Shown here piece by piece: positions 7,647 through 15,800 of a stretch of 20,832 bases of DNA. The notes beneath the pieces are model-generated. The model did not search any database. It had not been told where the DNA came from and worked only from the letters and a program-made list of their open reading frames with translations. Every line of letters starts with the position of its first letter. Within the stretch, counting starts at the first letter, position 1. Where the stretch lies: contig NZ_CAMPYN010000019.1 in NCBI RefSeq assembly GCF_946998255.1, positions 1 through 20,832 of the forward strand, given 5' to 3'. Both the position numbers and the translations under genes were made by a program. The stretch is from an uncultured Helcococcus sp. Its GTDB lineage: Bacteria > Bacillota > Clostridia > Tissierellales > Peptoniphilaceae.

Positions 7647-8627
7647 TTATTTTACTTCTTCCCAAGTATTTAATGCACCTGTAAAGATGTCAAATATTTG
7701 TTGTTTTGTTAGGTTTGTTAGTGGATTTGATTCAGCTACAGCTACAACAACTGCATCTTGGGCAAATACTCCAGAATGCATACCCTTTGCCACATCCTCT
7801 TCGGTCTTAAATTCTCTTGATGCAAATCCGATGTCCGCTGCATTTGCTCCATCTTTTTCATCACCTAAAACTCTCTTGTATCCATCACTTGAACCTGTAT
7901 GCGCTGTAACGAATTGTACATTACCTGCTAGTGGTTGGAAGGCTTCAATAGCTGCTTTAAGAGCTTTTTCTACTGATGTTGATCCACCTGTTCTGATGCT
8001 TAAAGCTGAGTTATCTTGGTCTACAACTGGATGGTCAGCCTTTAATTCTTCCCATGGTTTTCCAGCTGTTACGTCAACAATACCACCAGCTGATGCTACA
8101 GCTTCTAAACCTTCTGTTGATTGAGTCATAAATACAATAAATGCATCTACTAATTTTTTCACATTTTCATCTGCATAATCTTCAACAGATCTTGTTACAT
8201 ATGAGAATGGTCTTTTTAACGCATATGAACCATTTAATACATTTTCTTCTGTTGCTTCTACACCTTCATATTGAAGAGCTTTAATTTTGTTTGCTTGGAA
8301 ATCTGTTGTTAACGAAACATAACCTATAGCGTTGGTATCTTGACCAACTTTTGTTGCCATGTCACCATTACCTGAAGTTTCAGCTGCCTTATCAGTCAAC
8401 TTTCCTTCAAAGTCGATTAATTCTTCGAAAGCACCTCTTGTACCTGATGAAGCATCACGTGTATAAACGTTGATTGAACCTGCTGCGCTTCCGCCATCTG
8501 TTCCAGGATTTACTTCTGTTTTTGTTTCTGTTGGGTTTTCAGCCTTTGTTTCTTTGGAATTGTTTGAACATGCTACCAAAGATAAGGTTAAAACTAATGC
8601 TAACAATATTGATATTATTTTTTTCAT
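7647..8627 (-). CDS. pstS: phosphate-binding lipoprotein PstS, circularly permuted
   Basis: The extracellular phosphate receptor of the Pst importer, anchored as a lipoprotein. A signal peptide ends in lipobox LVAC with C20 as the lipidated residue, followed by a Ser/Thr/Glu linker to about residue 48. The two halves of the PstS fold are in swapped order. The phosphate-ligating loop R-x3-S-G-T (R57, S61, G62, T63), usually near residue 135, comes first. The normal N-terminal half comes last: GGSTSVEK (214-221), GSSDGYKR (245-252), ADIGFASREF (264-273), AQDAVVVAV (289-297), and NLTKQQIFDIFTG with TWEEV at the very end. The total length of 326 is ordinary and all ligand-binding motifs are retained, so a working protein is expected. 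The start has AGGAG five bases upstream. It is the first gene of the operon, behind a Pho box. Confidence 0.92.
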   Translation of the reverse strand: MKKIISILLALVLTLSLVACSNNSKETKAENPTETKTEVNPGTDGGSAAGSINVYTRDASSGTRGAFEELIDFEGKLTDKAAETSGNGDMATKVGQDTNAIGYVSLTTDFQANKIKALQYEGVEATEENVLNGSYALKRPFSYVTRSVEDYADENVKKLVDAFIVFMTQSTEGLEAVASAGGIVDVTAGKPWEELKADHPVVDQDNSALSIRTGGSTSVEKALKAAIEAFQPLAGNVQFVTAHTGSSDGYKRVLGDEKDGANAADIGFASREFKTEEDVAKGMHSGVFAQDAVVVAVAESNPLTNLTKQQIFDIFTGALNTWEEVK

Positions 8628-8648
8628 ATTTACTCCTTTTAATTTTGA

Positions 8649-8667
8649 GATAAAGTATTTCTTTATC
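8649..8667 (-). other. stem-loop in the pstS 5' leader
   Basis: GATAAAG and CTTTATC form a perfect 7-bp stem around a 5-base loop, between the candidate -10 box and the pstS ribosome binding site. It has no U-tract after it, so it is more likely to affect mRNA stability or translation than to terminate. Confidence 0.45.
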
Positions 8668-8679
8668 CTCGTTAAGTAA

Positions 8680-8733
8680 ATAGTATTACCCGATTGTTAA
8701 ATTGATATATGGCTAATGTTAAATATATGTAAA
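8680..8733 (-). promoter_or_regulatory. Pho box array and promoter of the pst operon
   Basis: On the minus strand, hexamers TTTACA (8733-8728), TTAACA (8722-8717) and TTAACA (8700-8695) fall at exact 11-bp multiples. The intermediate register (8711-8706) is degenerate, and the next (8689-8684, GTAATA) matches at four of six positions. This is the layout of the PhoP box of Gram-positive bacteria (TTNACA direct repeats with about 5-bp gaps). A candidate -10 box, TACTAT, follows at 8685-8680, about 53 bases before the pstS ATG. No -35 box is seen, as expected for an activator-dependent promoter. Confidence 0.75.
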
Positions 8734-8753
8734 ATCTCTTTGTTTTCGTTTAC

Positions 8754-8788
8754 TGATTTTTAAATCAATTTATAACATATGATATAAT
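8754..8788 (+). promoter_or_regulatory. candidate promoter of the phosphoglycerol transferase gene with overlapping palindrome
   Basis: A perfect TATAAT lies at 8783-8788, 28 bases before the ATG at 8816. The inverted repeat TGATTT-TT-AAATCA (8754-8767) covers the -35 area, where no good TTGACA is present. The Pho box array begins 20 bases further upstream on this strand. Confidence 0.5.
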
Positions 8789-8815
8789 AGATTAAGTTTT
8801 AGAAAAGGATGGATT

Positions 8816-10294
8816 ATGAAAAAGAAAAATTTAGGAAACTTGTTACTAGTTATTATTTTTTCTTTACTGGTAACAGCTTCAATCTATTATAGTTTGACTT
8901 ATACACTAACAAACTTTGAGAACATTTTTGCAACTATCTTTGCCAACAATAAGGGAACCTCCTTGAAGGTGGTCTTTGATATTGTAAAGTCAGCCCTACC
9001 AATATTTTTATTGGTCTTTATTATTTCCTATTTACTTTTAAGGAAATCCGATAAAATAACAGATAAATTTGAAAGTATTTTTGGCAAAGATTCTAAACTT
9101 TATAAAATAAGAATATTTTTATATAAAAAAGCCAATAAAATACTTACCATCTTGATAATAATAGCTATTATAGTATTGGGATTTGTTTTTAATTTATATT
9201 CTTACATATATAACAATATTTTTGATACAGAAATATATGAGGATGAATATGTAAACCCTGCTTCAGTAGAAATTAAATTCCCTGAAAAAAAGAAAAATCT
9301 TATTCACATCTACTTAGAATCAATGGAAACTTCAGTTTTTTCTAAGGAAAATGGTGGGGATTTTGATAAGAGCATAGCTCCTGACCTTGAAGACTTAGCT
9401 AAGGAAGGAGTTAATTTCTCAACAGACCAAGGACTAGGTGGTTTTATGCAAACACCGGGAGCAACCTGGACCCAAGGCGCTATGATAACCCAGGAAAGTG
9501 GCATGCATTTCAAAAGTATTTACACCTCTCATAAAGACTTTGACCCAGCCCTACCTAAGCTTGTTGCCATGGGTGATATATTAAAGGATAATGGCTATAA
9601 TCTAGAAATATTGATGGGATCTGATGGAGACTTCCATGATAGGAAAGCCTTTTATGAAAAGCATGGCTATGAAGTTTATGATTATTTTACAGCCATAGAA
9701 AATGAAATCATTGATGAAGATTATAAGGTATTTTGGGGTTTTGAAGATGAGAAGCTTTTTTCTATAGCAAAAGATGAGATTACAAAATTATCTAAAAAAG
9801 ATGAGCCCTTCGCCTTTAAAATGCTTACCGTAGACACCCATTTTATAGATGGATATACTGATGATTCATGTGAGTTGCCTTATGATAAAGCATATTACAA
9901 CTCTTACCATTGTTCTTCAAAAAAAGTTGGCGAATTTGTAAAATGGATTAAAGAGCAAGATTTTTATGAAGATACAGTAATAGTCATCACAGGAGACCAT
10001 ATTTCCATGCAGGAAGCAGCCTTTGTAGAAAAAAATAGGCATGTTTACAACAGCTTTATCAATACTGATAAAACAGGAGAATATTCTAAAAATAGGCAGG
10101 CAACTACCTTTGATATTTTCCCAAGTATTTTATCAGCTATGGATGTAGAAATTGAAGGAAATAGGCTAGGTCTCGGTATAGATTTATTTTCCGGGCAAAA
10201 AACCCTAGCAGAAATTTATGGCTTTGATAAGTTTGCTATTGAATTAGAAAGAAAATCTAAATATTATCTAGATCTTACTCAAATAAATAGATAA
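8816..10294 (+). CDS. membrane phosphoglycerol transferase / LTA synthase-like protein (alkaline phosphatase superfamily)
   Basis: Probably transfers glycerol phosphate from phosphatidylglycerol to an envelope glycan or polymer. Three membrane segments (about 7-31, 58-76, 107-131) are followed by an extracellular sulfatase-type catalytic domain (about 159-460). Putative metal ligands are E168 in YLESME and D394-H395 in TGDHISM, with H342 in DTHF; the likely nucleophile is T219 in GATWTQGAM. The sequence around T219 resembles OpgB/MdoB (WTxxGM...S.xG) more than the GKTSDAE motif of LtaS. The length of 492 and three membrane segments are short for LtaS (about 640, five segments). The ribosome binding site AAAGGA is about eight bases before the ATG. 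It is the only plus-strand gene, divergent from pst and sharing its control region; a bidirectional terminator follows. Confidence 0.85.
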   Translation: MKKKNLGNLLLVIIFSLLVTASIYYSLTYTLTNFENIFATIFANNKGTSLKVVFDIVKSALPIFLLVFIISYLLLRKSDKITDKFESIFGKDSKLYKIRIFLYKKANKILTILIIIAIIVLGFVFNLYSYIYNNIFDTEIYEDEYVNPASVEIKFPEKKKNLIHIYLESMETSVFSKENGGDFDKSIAPDLEDLAKEGVNFSTDQGLGGFMQTPGATWTQGAMITQESGMHFKSIYTSHKDFDPALPKLVAMGDILKDNGYNLEILMGSDGDFHDRKAFYEKHGYEVYDYFTAIENEIIDEDYKVFWGFEDEKLFSIAKDEITKLSKKDEPFAFKMLTVDTHFIDGYTDDSCELPYDKAYYNSYHCSSKKVGEFVKWIKEQDFYEDTVIVITGDHISMQEAAFVEKNRHVYNSFINTDKTGEYSKNRQATTFDIFPSILSAMDVEIEGNRLGLGIDLFSGQKTLAEIYGFDKFAIELERKSKYYLDLTQINR

Positions 10295-10298
10295 TAAA

Positions 10299-10336
10299 AA
10301 AATCTAAGTTGGCTATTTTTAGCTAACTTAGATTTT
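10299..10336. terminator. bidirectional terminator between convergent genes
   Basis: A 17-bp stem (10299-10315 with 10320-10336) with one G-U pair on the plus strand and a 4-base loop. It is followed by CTTTTTCT on the plus strand and by seven T's on the minus strand. It should end both the phosphoglycerol transferase transcript and the typA transcript. Confidence 0.92.
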
Positions 10337-10342
10337 CTTTTT

Positions 10343-12160
10343 CTAATCTTTTTTATTTTTAGACTTTAATCTTAATTGAGTATTTAAAATCTTTTTTCTC
10401 ATCCTTAAGTTTTTCGGAGTTACCTCTACATATTCATCACTTTCGATAAATTCTAGCATTTCTTCTAAACTTAAGTCTACCACAGGTGGTAGTAATGGAG
10501 AATCATCTGATCCAGCTGCCCTTATATTGGTTTTTGCTTTTCTTTTAATTACATTTATTTCAATTTCTAAGCCCTTAGGATTTTCTCCAATTATCATACC
10601 TTCATAGACTTCATCACCTGGTTCTATAAAGATATTTCCTCTTTTCCAAGCACTATCAAGGGCATAGGCTGTAGCTACACCTTGTTCAAAGGCAACCAAG
10701 GAGCCAACTTGTCTTCTTGGTATATCTCCCTTATATCTTTCATAAGAATCAAATTCTGTATTTATAATTCCTGTACCTTTGGTATCAGAAATAAATTCTT
10801 GCCTATAACCAATTAAACCTCTTGATGGCATTTTAAATACTATCCTAGAAAAACCAGTTGAGGTTGTTTCCATACTTTGCATTTCAGCCTTTCTTGATCC
10901 TAATTTATTGATAATAGTACCAACGTAGGTCTCTTCTACATCTATAGTAACTATTTCCATAGGCTCATAAATTTTACCATCTATTTCTTTAAATAAAACT
11001 TCTGGTTTGGAAACTTGGAATTCATAACCTTCTCTTCTCATATTTTCAATCAATACTGACAAGTGAAGTTCACCTCTTCCTGAAACCTTAAAGGCATCAG
11101 TACTTTCAGTATCTTCAACCCTTAAACTCACATCAGTTTCTTTTTCTTTATTTAGCCTATTTCTCAAGTGTCTAGAGGTTACATATTCTCCATCTAGGCC
11201 TGCAAAAGGTGAGTCATTAATTAAAAATCTCATGGCCAGGGTTGGTTCTGATATTTTAACAAATTCAATAGGATCCATATTTTCATTTTCAAGTAAACTA
11301 TCTCCAATATGAATTCCCTCAACACCAGAAAGAGCTACAATAGATCCAGCAGATGCTTGGTCTACTTCTACCCTCTTCAAGCCTTCAAATTCATATAATT
11401 TGGTGATTTTTGCTTTAATCAACTTGTCTGTGTCATTATAATTTTTAATAATAACTTCTTGACCTGTCTTTATGGTTCCTTCACCTATCTTACCTATACC
11501 TATCCTACCTAAATATTCTGAATAGTCGGTTGTGGATATAAGCATTTGTAAAGGATTTTTTTCATCTCCACCAGGTTCTGGTATATAGTCTATTATTGTA
11601 TCCATCAAGTCATCCAGATTATCTTTTTGATCTCCAAACTCTTTACTTGCAAATCCGGCCTTACCAGATGCATAAAGAATAGGTGAATCGATATAAGAAT
11701 CTGGGGCTTCTAGCTTAATAAACAAGTCTAGAATTTCATCAACTACTTCTTCTACCCTTATATTTGCCTTGTCAATTTTGTTAAGTACTATAATAGCTGG
11801 TAAATTCAACTCTATAGCCTTTTTGATAACAAATTTAGTTTGAGGCATAACACCTTCAAAGGCATCAACTAAAAGTAAAACTCCATCAACCATTTTCAAT
11901 ACACGTTCTACTTCTCCACCAAAGTCAGAGTGGCCTGGTGTATCAACAATATTTATTTTTGTATCCCTATATTTAACTGCAGTATTTTTTGAAAGAATAG
12001 TGATTCCTCTTTCTTTTTCAATATCATCACTATCCATTACTCTTTCTTCTACCTTTTGATTAGCCCTAAAAATACCACTTTGTTTCAACATTGAGTCAAC
12101 TAAAGTGGTTTTACCATGGTCTACGTGGGCTATAATTGCTATATTTCTTATATTTTTCAT
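10343..12160 (-). CDS. typA: translational GTPase TypA/BipA
   Basis: A ribosome-binding GTPase of the elongation factor family, involved in 50S assembly and stress or low-temperature growth. The 605-residue length is typical. The GTPase domain shows G1 AHVDHGKT (11-18), the switch I threonine in RGITIL (51-56), G3 DTPGH (73-77) and G4 NKID (127-130). Beta-barrel and EF-G-like domains follow, including SGRGELHLSVLIENMRREG, and the BipA-specific C-terminal domain includes MPSRGLIGYR. AAGGAG precedes the ATG by six bases. It lies 66 bases downstream of the small ATPase gene on the same strand, with a hairpin between; a candidate own -10 (TAAAAT, 12186-12181) is present. Confidence 0.97.
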   Translation of the reverse strand: MKNIRNIAIIAHVDHGKTTLVDSMLKQSGIFRANQKVEERVMDSDDIEKERGITILSKNTAVKYRDTKINIVDTPGHSDFGGEVERVLKMVDGVLLLVDAFEGVMPQTKFVIKKAIELNLPAIIVLNKIDKANIRVEEVVDEILDLFIKLEAPDSYIDSPILYASGKAGFASKEFGDQKDNLDDLMDTIIDYIPEPGGDEKNPLQMLISTTDYSEYLGRIGIGKIGEGTIKTGQEVIIKNYNDTDKLIKAKITKLYEFEGLKRVEVDQASAGSIVALSGVEGIHIGDSLLENENMDPIEFVKISEPTLAMRFLINDSPFAGLDGEYVTSRHLRNRLNKEKETDVSLRVEDTESTDAFKVSGRGELHLSVLIENMRREGYEFQVSKPEVLFKEIDGKIYEPMEIVTIDVEETYVGTIINKLGSRKAEMQSMETTSTGFSRIVFKMPSRGLIGYRQEFISDTKGTGIINTEFDSYERYKGDIPRRQVGSLVAFEQGVATAYALDSAWKRGNIFIEPGDEVYEGMIIGENPKGLEIEINVIKRKAKTNIRAAGSDDSPLLPPVVDLSLEEMLEFIESDEYVEVTPKNLRMRKKILNTQLRLKSKNKKD

Positions 12161-12215
12161 AAAAACTCCTTGCTTATGCTATTTTATCACACTTAAGCCT
12201 TATATAAAATAAAAA

Positions 12216-12241
12216 ACTCCAAAAAATTAATTATCTGGAGT
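12216..12241 (-). terminator. weak terminator overlapping the end of the anti-sigma-like gene
   Basis: ACTCCA (minus, 12241-12236) pairs with TGGAGT (12221-12216), followed by TTTTTTATTTTAT. The stem is only 6 bp and the gene's stop codon lies in the loop, so some read-through into typA is plausible. Confidence 0.55.
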
Positions 12242-12619
12242 AAGTTTGATTTTGCATTTTATTTTATTGTTATCATAGTTTATATCATCTACTAGTGACT
12301 CTACTATGATGAGTCCTCTGCCATCTGGTCTTTTTTCTTCTACATTATATTTTCGCCTACAGGCTACACCAGATCCCTCATCTTGAACTAAAATTTTTAT
12401 CTCTTTATTATCAATTTTTAATTTTAATAAAATCTTTTTGTTGCAATCGCACTTATTGCCATGCTCATAGCAATTTATCAAAAGCTCATTTAAAACCAGT
12501 CTAAAGTCGAAGAAAAGATCTTCATCAAGCATGCGCCTTGTATCTAGCAATATATTTTTTATTGCACTATTTATTATATTTAAATCACTTGATATTTTAT
12601 GGTCATAAATATATTGCAT
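12227..12619 (-). CDS. RsbW/SpoIIAB-type ATP-binding protein (anti-sigma factor or serine kinase)
   Basis: A small GHKL-fold ATPase of the HATPase_c_2 type, as found in anti-sigma factors that hold a sigma factor or phosphorylate an anti-anti-sigma protein. Of 130 residues, the N box is LNELLINCYEHGN (43-55; E45, N49, H53), G1 is QDEGSGV (79-85), and G2 is RPDGRGLIIVESL (97-109). There is a short N-terminal strand/helix and no other domain; it is soluble. The ATG has GGAGG eight bases upstream. No STAS partner, phosphatase or sigma factor is adjacent, unlike sigB or spoIIA operons, so the target is unknown. Anti-sigma function is inferred from the fold; it could instead be a general regulatory ATPase. 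Confidence 0.82.
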   Translation of the reverse strand: MQYIYDHKISSDLNIINSAIKNILLDTRRMLDEDLFFDFRLVLNELLINCYEHGNKCDCNKKILLKLKIDNKEIKILVQDEGSGVACRRKYNVEEKRPDGRGLIIVESLVDDINYDNNKIKCKIKLTPDN

Positions 12620-12647
12620 AATCTTTCCTCCTTCTCATTTTATCTCT

Positions 12648-12697
12648 ATTGTATGATTACCCGGTATAGCAGGATATAAACATTTTTTAAAAAATGT
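12648..12697 (-). promoter_or_regulatory. promoter region with SigB-like elements and an 18-bp palindrome
   Basis: On the minus strand, GTTTAT (12681-12676) and GGGTAA (12662-12657) are 13 bases apart, close to the general-stress SigB consensus GTTTAA-N13/14-GGGTAT. A sigma-A-like -10, TACAAT, follows at 12653-12648 without a good -35. The perfect palindrome ACATTTTTTAAAAAATGT (12680-12697) overlaps the upstream element and could be an operator or a simple AT-rich structure. Confidence 0.35.
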
Positions 12698-12736
12698 ATG
12701 CTTTATTAAAAATATCTAGAAAATATATTTAAAATA

Positions 12737-12777
12737 AAACTGGTCTAAGAAATTTTTTTAATTTCCTAAACCAGTTT
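12737..12777 (-). terminator. main terminator of the surface-protein genes
   Basis: A 17-bp stem (12737-12753 with 12761-12777) and a 7-base loop. As minus-strand RNA it is fully paired with two G-U pairs; as plus-strand RNA it would have two C-A mismatches, so it acts on the minus strand. AGTTTTATTTT follows. Confidence 0.88.
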
Positions 12778-12785
12778 ATTATTTT

Positions 12786-12808
12786 ATTCTTAATTTGTAA
12801 TTAAGAAT
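12786..12808 (-). terminator. second hairpin just after the 2047-aa gene
   Basis: A perfect 10-bp inverted repeat, ATTCTTAATT / AATTAAGAAT, with a 3-base loop starts 5 bases after the stop codon. The stem is AT-only. It may help termination or protect the 3' end together with the stronger hairpin downstream. Confidence 0.5.
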
Positions 12809-12812
12809 AGTT

Positions 12813-15800
12813 TTAATTGGCATCAGTTATTACGCCATTTGCATCAAAGTTATATCTTCCACGTGTTAACAAGTCATTTGTTCTTATAATTAAGTAGTTT
12901 TCTGAAACTATTAATTCACCAGTTCTCTTTGCATAGTAGTATTCCCCATCTAGCTTGAATAAACCTTTATATGTTTTTTCATTATTTTCATAATAGAATA
13001 GTTTTCCATCTTCTTTGTATATTCCATTTTTAACAGTTTCTTTTTCAGTTTCTACTTCCTTTTCGGTTTCTGCTTCTTTTTCTGTTTCCTTTTCAGTCTC
13101 TACTTCCTTTGAAGTTTCCACTGTGTCATAAGGAGCTTCTTTTCCGATTATTCTTCCTTGATCATCAAAATCATATTTTTCACGTGGTAGTAAATCATTT
13201 GTTCTTATGATTAAGTAGTTTCCTGAAACTACTAATTCACCAGTTCTCTTTGCATAGTAATAATGTCCACCTAAAGCAAATAAGCCTTTGAATGTTCTTT
13301 GGTCATTTTCGTAGAAATATAGTTTACCATCTTCTTCGTAAATACCATTTTTAATATTCTTTTCTTCTTCAGTTTCTTTTTCGGTCTCTATTTCTTTTTC
13401 AGTTTCTTTTTCTGTTTCTTTTTCGGTTTCAATAGCACCTATTAAGATACCTTTTATATCAAATTCATATATACCTGCTGGAAGTAGGTTATTATGTTTG
13501 ATTACTTCATATAATCCACCAGTAACTATTTGACCGTCTTCTTTAGCATAATACATGTCGCCAAATGAAGTAAAGAGACCTTCATAGTATGGTTTATTAT
13601 TTTTGTAGAAGTATAGGCTATCACCTACAGTTACTATACCTTTTGTGATATAACCAGATCCATTGTTACCAAATATTAATTCTCCATTTTCGTCGAAGTA
13701 ATATTTCTTAACTTCCAATAGATTATTATTTTTACTGATAACTTGGTCTGTAGATGCTACAAGTTTTCCATCTTCACCAGCGTAATAGTATTTTCCATTT
13801 TCTTCAAATAAGCCCTTGAAGTATTTTTCATCATTTCTATAGTAATATTTATTACCATCTTCTTCATATACTCCATTCTTCTTATTTGAATCTATATCTA
13901 CTATCATCCTACCTAAGTCATCGAATTTGTATCTGCCTTTTGCTTTTAATCCATTATCTCTAGCAACATAGTAGCTTGTTGATCTTACTACTTCACCGCT
14001 TCTATTTGCATAATATAGATCACCTTGGTATTCAAAGAGACCTTTAAATACTCTTTCACCATTTTCATAATAATATAGTCCACCATCTTCAGAGTAAATA
14101 CCATTTTTTAGAGGAATGATTAATCTACCTTCTTTATCGAATTCATAACTATCTTCTTTGATATCAAGACCATTAGTGATGTCAACATCATATATTCCAT
14201 CTCTAACAGCTCTACCTTCTTCTTCAAAATAGTAATAGTCTTTATTTCCAAGAGAATCAGCAACTTCTACCAATCCCTTATACTTAACAACCATACCATT
14301 TTGTAGGTAGTATTTATCACCACCATCTTCATATATACCTGTATATGAATTTAATAAGACGCCAGTCTTTTCATCAAATAGATATTTATTTGTTGTACCA
14401 TCTATTTCTTTTACATCACTTAGGCCTGTTTTTACATATCCATATTCATCAAAGAAATATCTATTTCCTTCTATTTCTTTCCATTCATTATGGTATGCTT
14501 TCTTATCATCAATGATGTAGGTCTTACCATTTTCATCTTCTTTCCAACCATCTTTTTGCTTCCATTGAGCATATAAAGTGATATCTTCTAGCTCGATAAC
14601 TATTTCATCTTGGTCTTCATAGCTATCGCCAAAACCTTCAGGATCTGTATTCCATCCTATAAAGTCATAGCCGGATCTAGTGAATTTATTTTCTGGTAGT
14701 TTTACTATTTCTCCTACAGCTGATCTTATCTGATCCATAGTATTTTGGCCGCCATTAGCATCAAAGTTAATATTGAATTTAATTATTTCCTCTGATTTGT
14801 AGCTTGCAGTATAGTCTGTGTCAGCTTCAACCATTTTAATATTTGGGTTCCAGCCGTCAAATTTGTATGAATATTTTTCATCATCAGCCTTTTTAGGTGT
14901 ATTCCCATCATATGTTGGAATATCACCATATGGTACATTTTCATCTATTTCAAGGACTGAACCATCTTCATCTAACCATCTCACTGTATATGTCTTGATG
15001 ATTGGTTTAAATTGACTTGTATATACCACATCTTTGGTAACAGCATCTAATTTTGGTGACCAGCCACTAAATTCAAATATGTTTTGAGCAGTTTCTTGCT
15101 TAGTTGGAGTTTCACCCTTGAATTCTGGCATTTGACCATATTCATATTTTTCAACTAATAAGTCATTTTCATTTTCATCTTTCCAAACAACATTATATAG
15201 TCTCTTATTTTCTTTATATTTAGCTGTATAGGTAGTATCGCTTGTAGCCTTAACAACTTCCTTATCCCAACCTTCAAATTCAAAGGTTTTATCATTTGTC
15301 ATTTGTTTTACTGGGGTCTTTCCATTGTATTCTGGTAGATCGCCATGTTTAACATCTTTATCTTCTTCAAGTAAAGTCCCATCTGCATTTACCCATTTGA
15401 TGGTGTAAGTAAAGATATTTTCTTCAAATACGGCCTTGTAGGTCTTATCCCCTTCAACTTTAGAGATTTTTTGATCCCAGCCAGTAAATTTGTAACTAGC
15501 ACTTTCAGAATCTTGTTTCCTTGGTAATCTTCCGCCATAGACTGGTGTTTCACCATATTTTTCTGAAGTAGATTGTAGTAGAGTACCATCGTGGTTTACA
15601 AATTTAATGGTATATTTTCTAGTTATTTCATTAAATTGAGCAATGTATTCCACATCTTCTTTAACTTCTACAAGGTCTTTGTCCCAACCAGTAAATTCAT
15701 ATTTAAATTGTTTAGTTTCTTCCTTGCTTGGTGTTTCACCTTTATATTCTGGAAGTTTTCCAAATTCTACATCTTCTTGATATAAAACATTAGAATTTTC

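Noticed and set aside
7687..8124. Plus-strand open frame of 145 codons inside pstS
   Set aside because: It is antisense to a well-supported gene, with no ribosome binding site and no recognisable protein; a shadow of the pstS codons.
13357..13430. Short regular repeats considered as a CRISPR array
   Set aside because: The units are contiguous 12-base variants without spacers and are in frame within a coding gene.
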